A stretch of 12,549 bases of DNA from Proteobacteria bacterium SG_bin5 (GTDB lineage: Bacteria > Pseudomonadota > Alphaproteobacteria > Sphingomonadales > Sphingomonadaceae). The position numbers were made by a program, and so were the translations under genes. The stretch lies in the NCBI GenBank assembly GCA_002083475.1, contig LWDI01000108.1, positions 1 to 12,549 of the forward strand, read 5' to 3'. Positions 1-5,837 of this stretch are shown in pieces. How positions within the stretch are numbered: position 1 is the first letter of the stretch; the number at the start of each line of letters is the position of its first letter. The notes under the pieces were generated by a model that searched no databases, was not told the DNA's origin, and worked only from the letters and a program-made list of their open reading frames with translations.

Positions 1-2
1 AG

Positions 3-386
3 ATGCCGGCGCCGGCCGCGCCCGCCGCCCAGCCGCTCGCGCGCGGCGGGCTCGCGCCGCACCGCTTGCGCCGGGTGAGCGACCATGTCGACGCGCATCT
101 CGGCGAGCCGTTGCTGCTCGTCGATCTCGCGCAGATCGCCAAGCTCAGCCCCAAGCATTTCTCGCGCGCCTTCACGCAAAGCGTCGGCAAATCGCCGCAT
201 CGTTGGCTGATCGAAAAGCGCGTGGTGGCGGCGCAAGCGATGCTGCGCGCGAGCGACAAATCCTTGAGCGACATCGCGCTCGCTTGCGGCTTCGCCGATC
301 AGAGCCATTTCACCGCGCTCTTCCGCCGCCATGTCGGCGCGCCGCCGGGACGCTGGCGTGAGGCGGTCCGCGACGCGCTGCATTGA
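3..386 (+). CDS. AraC-family transcriptional regulator, C-terminal DNA-binding part (5'-truncated by window edge)
   Basis: This encodes the DNA-binding domain of an AraC/XylS-type regulator. Residues about 22-122 form the usual pair of helix-turn-helix motifs. The first lies around LVDLAQIAKLSPKHFSRAF and the second around LSDIALACGFADQSHFTALF, with the family hallmark of 'DIA..CGF.DQSHF..LFRR..G..P..WR'. The frame opens with an ATG at base 3, but the first 20 residues (Ala/Pro-rich) look like an interdomain linker. A full AraC regulator is usually 250-330 residues, so the ligand-binding N-terminal part probably lies upstream of the window. A stand-alone 127-residue HTH protein is the alternative. 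The inducer and target genes cannot be told from what is visible. It ends 65 bp before a gene on the opposite strand, so the two are convergent. Confidence 0.85.
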   Translation: MPAPAAPAAQPLARGGLAPHRLRRVSDHVDAHLGEPLLLVDLAQIAKLSPKHFSRAFTQSVGKSPHRWLIEKRVVAAQAMLRASDKSLSDIALACGFADQSHFTALFRRHVGAPPGRWREAVRDALH

Positions 387-451
387 GGCGGCGAGCGGGT
401 AATGCGGCTCGCGCGCCGCGATGATCGTCGCCAGCGCCGAGCGCCGCGCGC

Positions 452-1183
452 TCAGCGGCCGTTGTTCACCACCAGATCGGCCTCGGCGCCGCCATCGGCG
501 CGCGCGGTGACGAACAGCGCATAAGCCGCGTCGCCGCGCGCGCCGGCGAGGACATGGTCGTCACCATCGGCCTGATGCTCGGCCGAATAGCCGGCGGCGG
601 TCGCCTTGGTGTAATAATAATCGATCAGCGCCTGCACATTGGCGCCGCTCGCGAAATTGACGATCCGCAGCTGGCAATTGCCTTGCGCATTGCCCGCCGC
701 CTCGATCACCCGCGCGTCGGGGTAAAGCGGCAGATCGGCGGGGAGCAAGGTCGCCCAGCGCGCCGAATAACGCACACCGCGCGCGCAGGCCCCGCCACCG
801 CGCCGCTCGGCGAGCCCGGCGAGCGTCATCGCTTCGCGCCTGGCGGCGCAGGCGGGGCAGTTCTTGGCGGGCGGCGGGGCGCTGCGCGCGAGTTCGCTCG
901 AGCCCGTCTCACCGGTCATGCGCCGCACCGGCTTGTCGGCGGGGAGGGGCGCCGAATAAGGCTGGCGCGCAGGGCGCACCGCGTCGCGGTTGCTCTGCCC
1001 GGTGAGATTGGGGTCGACCATGATCTGGTCGCGTAGGCTCGCGGTGAGCGCGGGGTCGCGGACATTGCCCTGGGCGTTGCCGTCGGCGAGTTCGGCGTCG
1101 AGACTGTCGAGATTGCGGGTCGCCTCGTCCGGCCCGCCGCACGCGGCGAGCAGCACCAGCGACAGGATCGGCCAAGCACGCAT
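452..1183 (-). CDS. Predicted lipoprotein of unknown function with CxxC motif
   Basis: A 243-residue exported protein. The N-terminus has a short hydrophobic signal ending in the lipobox LLAAC (Cys15), so it should be lipidated and anchored in the envelope. The middle (about residues 30-105) is Ala/Pro/Arg-rich and probably disordered. The C-terminal half (about 107-240) looks folded and carries Cys109 and Cys112 (CPAC), Cys133 and Cys170, which could form disulfides. The word NAQGN appears twice (36-40 and 165-169). The ATG at 1183 is preceded by GGGAG with a 7-nt gap, which supports this start. The strand choice rests on the clean signal peptide; a long opposite-strand frame here has no such feature. 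I do not recognise a named family, though the fold region resembles conserved hypothetical proteins of sphingomonads. Confidence 0.8.
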   Translation of the reverse strand: MRAWPILSLVLLAACGGPDEATRNLDSLDAELADGNAQGNVRDPALTASLRDQIMVDPNLTGQSNRDAVRPARQPYSAPLPADKPVRRMTGETGSSELARSAPPPAKNCPACAARREAMTLAGLAERRGGGACARGVRYSARWATLLPADLPLYPDARVIEAAGNAQGNCQLRIVNFASGANVQALIDYYYTKATAAGYSAEHQADGDDHVLAGARGDAAYALFVTARADGGAEADLVVNNGR

Positions 1184-1283
1184 CGTTCGTCTCCCGCGGT
1201 CTCTATCGCGGACCTGGGTTAAGATTTCATCAGCTTTGCTTGGCGGCTTGTCGCGCGCGGCTCAAGCGCTCATTTTGGCGCGC

Positions 1284-1505
1284 GTGTTCAATCTTGCATC
1301 ACTTTTGATGGGGCTGCTGGCGCTGCTGGTCGCGATGGTCGGCTTTTTACCGTTGCTCGGCTGGCTCAACTGGCTGGCGATCCCGCTCGCCTTCGTCGGG
1401 TTGGTGATCGGCCTGCTGTCGCGCGGGCGCGCGGGCCGCGCGGTGTGCGCGGTGGTGCTCGCGGGCGCGTCGCTGCGGCTATGGGCGGGCGCGGGGATTT
1501 TTTGA
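1284..1505 (+). CDS. Small integral membrane protein (hypothetical)
   Basis: A protein of about 73 residues starting at GTG 1284 (MFNLASLLMGLLALL...). The alternative ATG at 1308 gives 65 residues. It is almost wholly hydrophobic: one membrane segment at about residues 4-24, a Leu-Gly-Trp turn (PLLGWLNWL), a second segment at about 28-45, a basic SRGRAGR loop, and a short hydrophobic tail ending in GAGIF. This two- to three-helix pattern matches small conserved hypothetical membrane proteins I recall from alpha- and gammaproteobacteria, but no function is known to me. No strong ribosome site precedes either start. The GTG is preferred because FNLASLLMGLLALL completes the first helix. The gene is divergent from the lipoprotein upstream and convergent with the glycine-zipper gene downstream. 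Confidence 0.6.
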   Translation: MFNLASLLMGLLALLVAMVGFLPLLGWLNWLAIPLAFVGLVIGLLSRGRAGRAVCAVVLAGASLRLWAGAGIF

Positions 1506-1510
1506 AAGAA

Positions 1511-1541
1511 GGGGCGACGCCTTCCAGCGCCGCCCCGTCAT
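1511..1541. terminator. Candidate bidirectional hairpin terminator between convergent genes
   Basis: A GC-rich hairpin lies between the two convergent stop codons. The left arm is 1511-1519 (ggggcgacg), the loop is 1520-1527, and the right arm is 1528-1536 (cgccgcccc), with a single mismatch. On the plus strand it is followed by gtcattcttt. On the minus strand it is followed by ccttctttc and then an A-run. The U-tracts are weak on both sides, so this is a likely but imperfect Rho-independent terminator. Confidence 0.45.
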
Positions 1542-1544
1542 TCT

Positions 1545-2075
1545 TTAGCGGCAGGTGACCTGGTTGCGATCGACCGAGGTGCCGATCGCGGCGCCACCCA
1601 GGCCGCCCAAGATCGTGCCCAAGGTCTTCGAGCCGCCCGGCGCGATCAAATTGCCGAGCACGCCGCCGCCAAGACCGCCGACGATCAAGCCGGTGGTGCC
1701 ATCGTTGCGGCGGCAATAATAGCGCCCGTCGCGGCCGCGATAGACGCGATCGTTCCGGCTCAACGCGCGCGGACGATATTGGCGCCCGTCGCGATAATAG
1801 CGATCGGCATAATAGCCGCGGCGATCGTCGCGCCAATCCTCGCGGGCTTCGCGGCGATAGTCGCGGCGGGCGTCGCGCACGTCGTTGCGATAATCGCGCC
1901 GCGCGTCGCGGACGTCGCGGGGATCGTCGGCCTGGCGCAGATCGCGCTGATATTCGCGCTCGGCCTGGCGAACGTCGCGATCATAATCGCGCGCGTCGCG
2001 CCAATCCTGGGCGTGGGCGGGCAGCGCGACCATGCCGGTCGCGGCGGCCGCCAAAGTGACGATGAAGTGACGCAT
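1545..2075 (-). CDS. Exported glycine-zipper 2TM-domain protein with Arg/Asp/Tyr-rich repeat region
   Basis: A 176-residue envelope protein. Residues 1-22 are a Sec signal peptide ending AHA before QD. Residues about 24-100 are a mixed-charge, low-complexity stretch rich in Arg, Asp and Tyr, with loose repeats of the type VRDARRDYR (clearest at 55-63 and 66-74). Residues 126-168 are a glycine zipper (GLIVGGLGGGVLG and GTILGGLGGAAIG), as in the glycine-zipper 2TM / Rickettsia 17-kDa antigen family. Cys121 before the zipper and Cys175 at the end match the two cysteines of the paralogue at 2180-2491. The ATG at 2075 is chosen because AAAGGAGG sits 7 nt upstream and the signal peptide begins there. 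Family members sit in or span envelope membranes; a specific role is not known. It has its own promoter. Confidence 0.88.
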   Translation of the reverse strand: MRHFIVTLAAAATGMVALPAHAQDWRDARDYDRDVRQAEREYQRDLRQADDPRDVRDARRDYRNDVRDARRDYRREAREDWRDDRRGYYADRYYRDGRQYRPRALSRNDRVYRGRDGRYYCRRNDGTTGLIVGGLGGGVLGNLIAPGGSKTLGTILGGLGGAAIGTSVDRNQVTCR

Positions 2076-2101
2076 GGTGCAACCTCCTTTTGCTGCCCCG
2101 A

Positions 2102-2133
2102 CAACCGGCGAGCGATGGCCAAGGTTGCATGAA
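2102..2133 (-). promoter_or_regulatory. Two-block promoter of the larger glycine-zipper gene (ECF-sigma-like)
   Basis: Read on the minus strand, TTCATGCAACCT (2133-2122) is followed after 16 nt by GTTG (2105-2102), 26 nt before the ATG at 2075. The same two blocks at exactly the same spacing precede the paralogue at 2491. GCAACC-N16-GGTT is one or two bases from the alphaproteobacterial EcfG general-stress promoter (GGAACC-N16/17-CGTT). The sigma factor assignment is inference; the shared layout is seen directly. Confidence 0.6.
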
Positions 2134-2179
2134 GGCAAAACTACGCGGCGTTCATCGGTGCTTCAGCGGCCGCCTGCGT

Positions 2180-2491
2180 TCAGCGGCAGCGTTCGCGCGC
2201 GGTGAGCGTGCGATCGACCGCGCGGCCCGCGAGCGCGCCGCCCGCCGCGCCGAGCGCGGTGCCGAGGAGCCCGCCGCCATCGAGCGAGCGCCCGATGAGC
2301 GCGCCGCCGACGCCGCCGGCGATCAAGCCGGTCGTTCCGTCCGAATGGCGGCAATAGGTGCGGCCGTTGCGGGTATAGACGTAGGCGCGCTGGCGCTTTT
2401 TCTTCGCCTCGGCCTTCACCGGATTGATCAGCACCGCGACCGGCGGCACCGCGAGCGACAGCGCCGCGAGGCTGAACATGAGTTGACGCAT
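2180..2491 (-). CDS. Exported glycine-zipper 2TM-domain protein (short paralogue)
   Basis: A 103-residue protein with a signal peptide (about residues 1-29, cleavage probably after AEA). Next come a short basic stretch (KKKRQR) and the motif RNGRTYCRHSDGTTGLIAGG. A glycine zipper covers about residues 53-92, and the protein ends in RERCR. The block from YCR..DGTTGLI.GG.GG to the terminal CR parallels the 176-residue neighbour almost residue for residue. The two are therefore tandem paralogues, this one lacking the Arg/Asp repeat region. Cys47 and Cys102 are the conserved pair and may form a disulfide. The ATG at 2491 is supported by AGGAG 7 nt upstream. Its role is likely in envelope structure or stress, as inferred for the family. 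Confidence 0.87.
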   Translation of the reverse strand: MRQLMFSLAALSLAVPPVAVLINPVKAEAKKKRQRAYVYTRNGRTYCRHSDGTTGLIAGGVGGALIGRSLDGGGLLGTALGAAGGALAGRAVDRTLTARERCR

Positions 2492-2520
2492 CTTCGGTCT
2501 CCTGTTCGTTGTACCCCACT

Positions 2521-2557
2521 CAACGCCATCCGCTTAACCCAGGTTGCATGAACCTGG
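2521..2557 (-). promoter_or_regulatory. Two-block promoter of the short glycine-zipper gene, overlapping a palindrome
   Basis: On the minus strand, TTCATGCAACCT (2552-2541) is followed after 16 nt by GTTG (2524-2521), 29 nt before the ATG at 2491. Here GCAACC-N16-CGTT differs from the EcfG consensus by one base in the -35 block. The -35 block lies inside a perfect 7-bp inverted repeat, CCAGGTT (2539-2545) and AACCTGG (2551-2557) with a GCATG spacer. That palindrome is not kept upstream of the paralogue. It could be a repressor site or chance. Confidence 0.6.
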
Positions 2558-2573
2558 CGCAACCGGCGGCGGC

Positions 2574-3233
2574 TCAACGCGCGGGGTAGCGCAACCGGCC
2601 GACGAAGCGGCTGAGGCTCGGCAGATTTTGCGTGCGTTCCACAAAACCGGCCTTGGCTTTTTCAAAGCGCATGATCCCCTCGATCCGGCGCGCGAGGAAG
2701 CCGCGCGTCTCGGCGAAATCCTCGCTTTCGTCGTCGAGGAAGACGGTGATGGTCGCGGCATAGACCGCGCCCAGGATCGCGCGCTTGGTATAGTGGTTGT
2801 AATCGGTCGCGGTGTCGCCCGCCGCGCGCCAGATCGCATCCGCCGAGCGCCAGCCGAGCGCCACACCGCGCGCGGCGTTGGTCGGCAGCGCCAGGATCGC
2901 GAGCGCGCGGCGCAGCGCGTCGCGATTGGGGTGGAGGAGCGTGAGCCGCGCCTCGACCAGCGCCTGGATGCGCGCGCGCACTTTCATCGCGGCGAGTTCT
3001 TCCGGCGTGAACGCGGCGTGCATTGCGGCGTCGATGCTCGCGAACCAAGCGTCGATCATCGCCACCGCGCCGCCTTCGAAGGCGAGCCGGGCGATGTCAC
3101 GGTCGAGCCCGGCCTGATCGGCGGCGAAATCGCGCGCCTCGGCGGTCCAGCCGTCGAAGGCGGCGTTGGCGGCGATCAAGGGCGCGAGCGCGGCGCGGAT
3201 TTCATCGAGCGTGGCATCGGCGGCGATGGTCAT
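2574..3233 (-). CDS. COQ9-family protein (ubiquinone biosynthesis)
   Basis: A 219-residue COQ9-family protein. COQ9 proteins are lipid-binding, TetR-fold helper proteins for ubiquinone (coenzyme Q) synthesis that act with the COQ7-type hydroxylase. The C-terminal half carries the family signature: LGWRSADAIWRAAGDTATDYNHYTKR (about 126-151, shown here by its key residues W128-R129, W135, D140, D144, Y148-K150), then the helix AILGAVYAATITVFLDD and RRIEGIMRFEK (182-192). It ends in RYPAR, like other alphaproteobacterial members. Its length is typical for the bacterial family. The ATG at 3233 has GGGAG 6 nt upstream. It lies 86 bp downstream of the DMT transporter on the same strand and may be transcribed with it, though an inverted repeat and a possible promoter lie between them. 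Confidence 0.92.
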   Translation of the reverse strand: MTIAADATLDEIRAALAPLIAANAAFDGWTAEARDFAADQAGLDRDIARLAFEGGAVAMIDAWFASIDAAMHAAFTPEELAAMKVRARIQALVEARLTLLHPNRDALRRALAILALPTNAARGVALGWRSADAIWRAAGDTATDYNHYTKRAILGAVYAATITVFLDDESEDFAETRGFLARRIEGIMRFEKAKAGFVERTQNLPSLSRFVGRLRYPAR

Positions 3234-3262
3234 TTTCGTCTCCCAATTCGCGCTGATATAGG

Positions 3263-3287
3263 GTGGTTTCAGCGCGGCTGAAACCAC
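3263..3287. repeat. Perfect 11-bp inverted repeat upstream of the COQ9-family gene
   Basis: GTGGTTTCAGC (3263-3273), a 3-nt spacer (gcg) and GCTGAAACCAC (3277-3287) form a perfect 25-bp palindrome. It lies 30 bp upstream of the COQ9-family start. On the minus strand it is followed by CTATAT, a possible -10 element, rather than a T-run, so an operator or promoter element is more likely than a terminator. Confidence 0.6.
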
Positions 3288-3298
3288 GGCGGCGCCGC

Positions 3299-3314
3299 AT
3301 CCGCGTGAGCGGAT
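3299..3314 (-). terminator. Short hairpin just after the DMT transporter stop
   Basis: ATCCGC (3299-3304), loop gtga and GCGGAT (3309-3314) form a perfect 6-bp stem starting 5 nt past the stop codon on the minus strand. There is no T-run after it, so any terminator or RNA-stabilising role is uncertain. Confidence 0.25.
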
Positions 3315-3319
3315 CAAAG

Positions 3320-4141
3320 CTAAGCCGCGCGCCGCACGAGCACCAGCGCGGCGGCGACGAGCAGCGCACCGATCAAGTCGGCGGGCGCGAGCCTTTCGCC
3401 ATAGCGCAGCCACCCGATCGTCGCGGCGACCACCGGCTGGATCAGCAAGGCGATGCCGACGACGAGCGGCGAGAGCCGCCCGAGCGCATAGATCATCAGC
3501 CCCTGGCCGAGCACCTGGCTGCACAAAGCGAGCCCGATCAGCGCCCCCCAGGCGCCGGGCAGGATGCGCTCGCCGAGGAAGGCGGCGAAGAACAGCAGCG
3601 GCAGGATGCTCGCGAGCGTCGAGAGCGCGAGCGCGGGCAGCGGGGCGAGCGTCGCGCGCACCCGCGCCATCGCGATGAAATAGACGGCATAGAGAATGCC
3701 CGCGAGCAGACTCAGCAAATCGCCCGCCAGATGGCGCGGATCGGCTTGATAGGAACGCCCCATCAGCAGCGCGCCCCCCGCGCCCGCGAGCAGCAGCGCG
3801 AACGCTTGATAGAGATTGGGCAGCGCGCGGGCGGCGATGAAGCCGTAGATGGGGAAAATCAGCGTCGCCGCATTGCCGAACAACGTCGCATTGGCGAGCG
3901 TGGTGCGCACGATCCCCAAATGCCAGCTCGCCAGATCGGCGGCGAAGGCGACGCCGGCGAGCGCGACGGTGATCAGCAGCCCCGGCGTGAGCCCGCGCGG
4001 CCGCCCCCCGGTCGCGCCGGCGAGCAGCACGATCAGCGGCGCGGCGAGCGTGATCCGCCAAAACGCCGCCGCCACCGGCCCCACATCGGCGAGCCGCACG
4101 AACCAGGGGCCGAAGGCGAGCGCGAGATTGGCGATCACCAC
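3320..4141 (-). CDS. DMT-superfamily transporter (EamA domains)
   Basis: An inner-membrane protein of 273 residues from GTG 4141, with about ten hydrophobic segments in two EamA repeats (about residues 1-127 and 140-271). The repeats show the typical LADVGPVAAAFWR near the N-terminus and, near the end of the second, SPLVVGIALLIQPVVAATIGWLRYGERL. The family exports metabolites or amino acids; the substrate here cannot be told. The start is unsure. No ribosome site precedes GTG 4141, and the first helix looks clipped. The frame stays open upstream (SAFAAVVIANLALAFG), and a CTG at 4192 with a G-rich stretch 5 nt before it would give a 290-residue protein of more usual N-terminus. It is divergent from the alkene reductase and is followed on its strand by the COQ9-family gene. 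Confidence 0.85.
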   Translation of the reverse strand: MVIANLALAFGPWFVRLADVGPVAAAFWRITLAAPLIVLLAGATGGRPRGLTPGLLITVALAGVAFAADLASWHLGIVRTTLANATLFGNAATLIFPIYGFIAARALPNLYQAFALLLAGAGGALLMGRSYQADPRHLAGDLLSLLAGILYAVYFIAMARVRATLAPLPALALSTLASILPLLFFAAFLGERILPGAWGALIGLALCSQVLGQGLMIYALGRLSPLVVGIALLIQPVVAATIGWLRYGERLAPADLIGALLVAAALVLVRRAA

Positions 4142-4201
4142 TGCCGCGAAGGCGCTCGCCGGGGGGTGGGTGGCGGGTGTTGAGCGAGACAGGGCGACCC
4201 C

Positions 4202-4250
4202 CCAAGTTTTTCTTGGCGCAGCGAGCGATGCGCCCGCGCGCTTAGCGCGC
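4202..4250. repeat. Two short palindromes in the divergent DMT / alkene-reductase gap
   Basis: CCAAG-TTTTT-CTTGG (4202-4216) and GCGCGC-TTA-GCGCGC (4236-4250) are perfect small inverted repeats in the 213-bp divergent gap. Neither matches a motif I know. In a region this GC-rich the second could be chance. They lie where promoters for both genes should sit, but no clear -35/-10 pair is visible. Confidence 0.3.
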
Positions 4251-4261
4251 TATCTGGCGCT

Positions 4262-4346
4262 TGTCGCCCCCTCGGGGCGCATATCAGACGTGTCGCCCCC
4301 CGGGGCGCGTATGAGAGATGTCGCCCCTGGGGGCTCGCACGAAAGG
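4262..4346 (+). repeat. Three tandem ~28-bp GC-hairpin units in the alkene-reductase leader
   Basis: TGTCGCCCC recurs at 4262, 4291 and 4319, so the period is 29 then 28 bp. Each copy is the left arm of a tight hairpin: CGCCCC-ctc-GGGGCG, CGCCCC-cc-GGGGCG and CGCCCC-t-GGGGGC. Between hairpins lie the related spacers CATATCAGACG and GTATGAGAGA. The third unit runs into the AAGGAG ribosome site of the gene at 4355. The array may shape the mRNA leader, bind a regulator, or be a dispersed repeat that landed here. Confidence 0.6.
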
Positions 4347-4354
4347 AGACGCTC

Positions 4355-5446
4355 TTGCCCAATTTGTTCGATCCGCTTCAACTCGGCGCGATCGCCGCGC
4401 CCAATCGCGTGCTGATGGCGCCGCTCACGCGCGGTCGCGCCTCGCGCGCGCACGTCCCCCAGCCGATCATGGCGCGATATTATGCGCAGCGCGCGAGCGC
4501 CGGGCTGATCATTTCGGAAGCCACCGGCATCAGCCAGGAAGGGCTCGGCTGGCCCTATGCGCCCGGGCTGTGGAGCGACGAACAGACCGAGGCGTGGAAG
4601 CCGGTGACCGAGGCGGTGCACGCGGCGGGCGGGCGGATCGTCGCCCAGCTCTGGCACATGGGCCGGGTGGTGCATTCGAGCTTCAACGGCGGCGCGGTCG
4701 GTGTCTCGGCGTCGGCCACGCAAGCGCCGGGGCGCGCGCATACTTATGAGGGGCGCCAGGAATATGAGGTCGCCCGGCCGCTCGCGCTCGGCGAAATCCC
4801 GCGATTGCTCGGCGATTATGTCCGCGCCGCGCGCAACGCGATCGCCGCCGGGTTCGACGGGGTGCAGATCCACGCCGCCAACGGCTATCTGATCGACCAA
4901 TTCCTGCGCGACGGCACCAACCACCGCGACGATGCCTATGGCGGCGCGCCCGAAAACCGCATCCGGCTGTTGCGCGAAGTGACCGAGACGGTCGCGGGCG
5001 AGATCGGCGCCGATCGCACCGCCGTGCGCCTGTCGCCCAATGGCGATACGCAAGGGTGCGACGATAGCGACCCGGCGCGCGTTTTCGTCCCCGCCGCCGC
5101 CGCGCTCGACGCGATCGGCATCGCCTTCCTCGAACTGCGCGAGCCCGGCCCCGACGGGACCTTCGGCGCGACCGAGGTGCCCAAGCAATCGCCGGCGATC
5201 CGCGCGGTGTTCCGCCGCCCGTTGGTGCTCAATTCGGATTATCGCGACGCCGCGACCGCGCAGGCGGCGCTCGACGGCGGCGTGGCGGACGCGATCAGCT
5301 TCGGCCGAACCTTCCTCGCCAACCCCGATCTGCCCGAGCGACTGCGGACCGGCGCGCCGCTCAACGCGGACGTGATGGCGACTTGGTATAGCCAGGGGGC
5401 GGAGGGCTATATCGATTATCCGGCGCTGGAGACGGCTTCGGCTTGA
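4355..5446 (+). CDS. Alkene reductase, Old Yellow Enzyme family (N-ethylmaleimide reductase-like)
   Basis: A 363-residue, cytosolic FMN- and NAD(P)H-dependent ene-reductase that reduces activated C=C bonds, and in some family members nitro groups and nitrate esters. It is a TIM barrel of typical OYE length. FMN-binding features are MAPLTR (21-26), AQLWHMGR with Gln98 and His101, and the phosphate loop SFGRTFLANPDLPER with Arg318. The active site HAANGYL carries His173 and Asn176 for substrate binding and Tyr178 as proton donor. DQFLRDGTNHRDDAYGG is the usual family signature. The start is a TTG at 4355 with AAGGAG 6 nt upstream; no ATG fits. It has a leader of three tandem hairpins and is followed by a hairpin with a T-run. 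The physiological substrate is unknown. Regulators such as NemR are not in the window. Confidence 0.93.
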   Translation: MPNLFDPLQLGAIAAPNRVLMAPLTRGRASRAHVPQPIMARYYAQRASAGLIISEATGISQEGLGWPYAPGLWSDEQTEAWKPVTEAVHAAGGRIVAQLWHMGRVVHSSFNGGAVGVSASATQAPGRAHTYEGRQEYEVARPLALGEIPRLLGDYVRAARNAIAAGFDGVQIHAANGYLIDQFLRDGTNHRDDAYGGAPENRIRLLREVTETVAGEIGADRTAVRLSPNGDTQGCDDSDPARVFVPAAAALDAIGIAFLELREPGPDGTFGATEVPKQSPAIRAVFRRPLVLNSDYRDAATAQAALDGGVADAISFGRTFLANPDLPERLRTGAPLNADVMATWYSQGAEGYIDYPALETASA

Positions 5447-5479
5447 TCGGGCGCTTTGCGGGCGCCGGTGGATGGTCTC

Positions 5480-5541
5480 ACGCGAAGACGCGAAGACGCT
5501 AAGGGGAGTCGCGGCTTCGTGTTCTCGCGTGGGATTTTTTT
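5480..5541 (+). terminator. Candidate Rho-independent terminator of the alkene reductase
   Basis: A long imperfect stem pairs 5480-5498 (starting ACGCGAAGACGCGAAG) with 5512-5530 (ending TCTCGCGT), about 15 of 19 positions, and is followed closely by seven T's at 5535-5541. It lies 33 bp after the stop codon. The left arm is itself a copy of the ACGCGAAG repeat found inverted inside the downstream array, so the terminator seems to be built from repeat material. Confidence 0.45.
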
Positions 5542-5542
5542 G

Positions 5543-5837
5543 CTCGCACGAAGCCACGAAGACACGAAGACACGAAGACACGAAGCAGCCACCAATCAAC
5601 CGTCATCCCCGCGAAAGCGGGGATCCATTCGGGCTGGCTTATCTCGATGGGCGTCGCGGACAGACAGGGCGCTTTGCGCCTTCGCGTCTTCGCGTGAGCC
5701 ACTGCTCGGCATCAATCGGCGCGACGACGCTGGTTTGGGCCACAGGTGCCGTCAGCCAGAATGGATTCCCGCTTTCGCGGGAATGACGTTGTCCTTTTCT
5801 TGTTTTGTGGCTTCGTGGCTTTGTGTGAGTTATTTTT
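5543..5837. repeat. Composite palindromic repeat, copy A (~295 bp)
   Basis: This starts CTCGCACGAAGCCACGAAG, then carries an 8-bp tandem run (ACACGAAG, about three units). A 188-bp core follows (5601-5788) with inverted ends: the left end reads CGTCATCCCCGCGAAAGCGG and continues GGATCCATTC, and the right end is its near-perfect reverse complement (CGTCATTCCCGCGAAAGCGG on the other strand). The CGCGAAAGCG centre is itself a hairpin. The core also contains CTTCGCGTCTTCGCGTGAG. The outer right flank carries CTTCGTGGCTTTGTGTGAG, an inverted relative of the start. No real gene lies here. Short open frames give the well-known spurious peptide WIPAFAGMT. Confidence 0.9.

Noticed and set aside
554..1036. 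Plus-strand open frame (160 codons) opposite the lipoprotein gene.
   Set aside because: The opposite strand has a clean lipoprotein signal, a ribosome site and sensible composition. The plus frame has no family resemblance and is a GC-rich antisense shadow.
1213..1223. CCTGGGTTAAG on the plus strand, also present on the minus strand at 2543-2533 in the promoter of the short glycine-zipper gene.
   Set aside because: The match is 11 bp, but the other block (GTTG at fixed spacing) and TTCATGCAA are missing at 1213, so it is probably chance or a weak half-site.
2544..4183. Long plus-strand open frames across the COQ9-family and DMT transporter genes.
   Set aside because: They are Arg/Gly/Pro-rich with no recognisable domain, while the minus-strand genes match well-defined families. 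The same holds for the 543-codon minus frame that runs through both in one phase; only its COQ9 part is real.
4250..5599. Minus-strand 449-codon open frame over the alkene reductase.
   Set aside because: It is antisense to a full OYE protein with an intact active site and starts inside repeat sequence.
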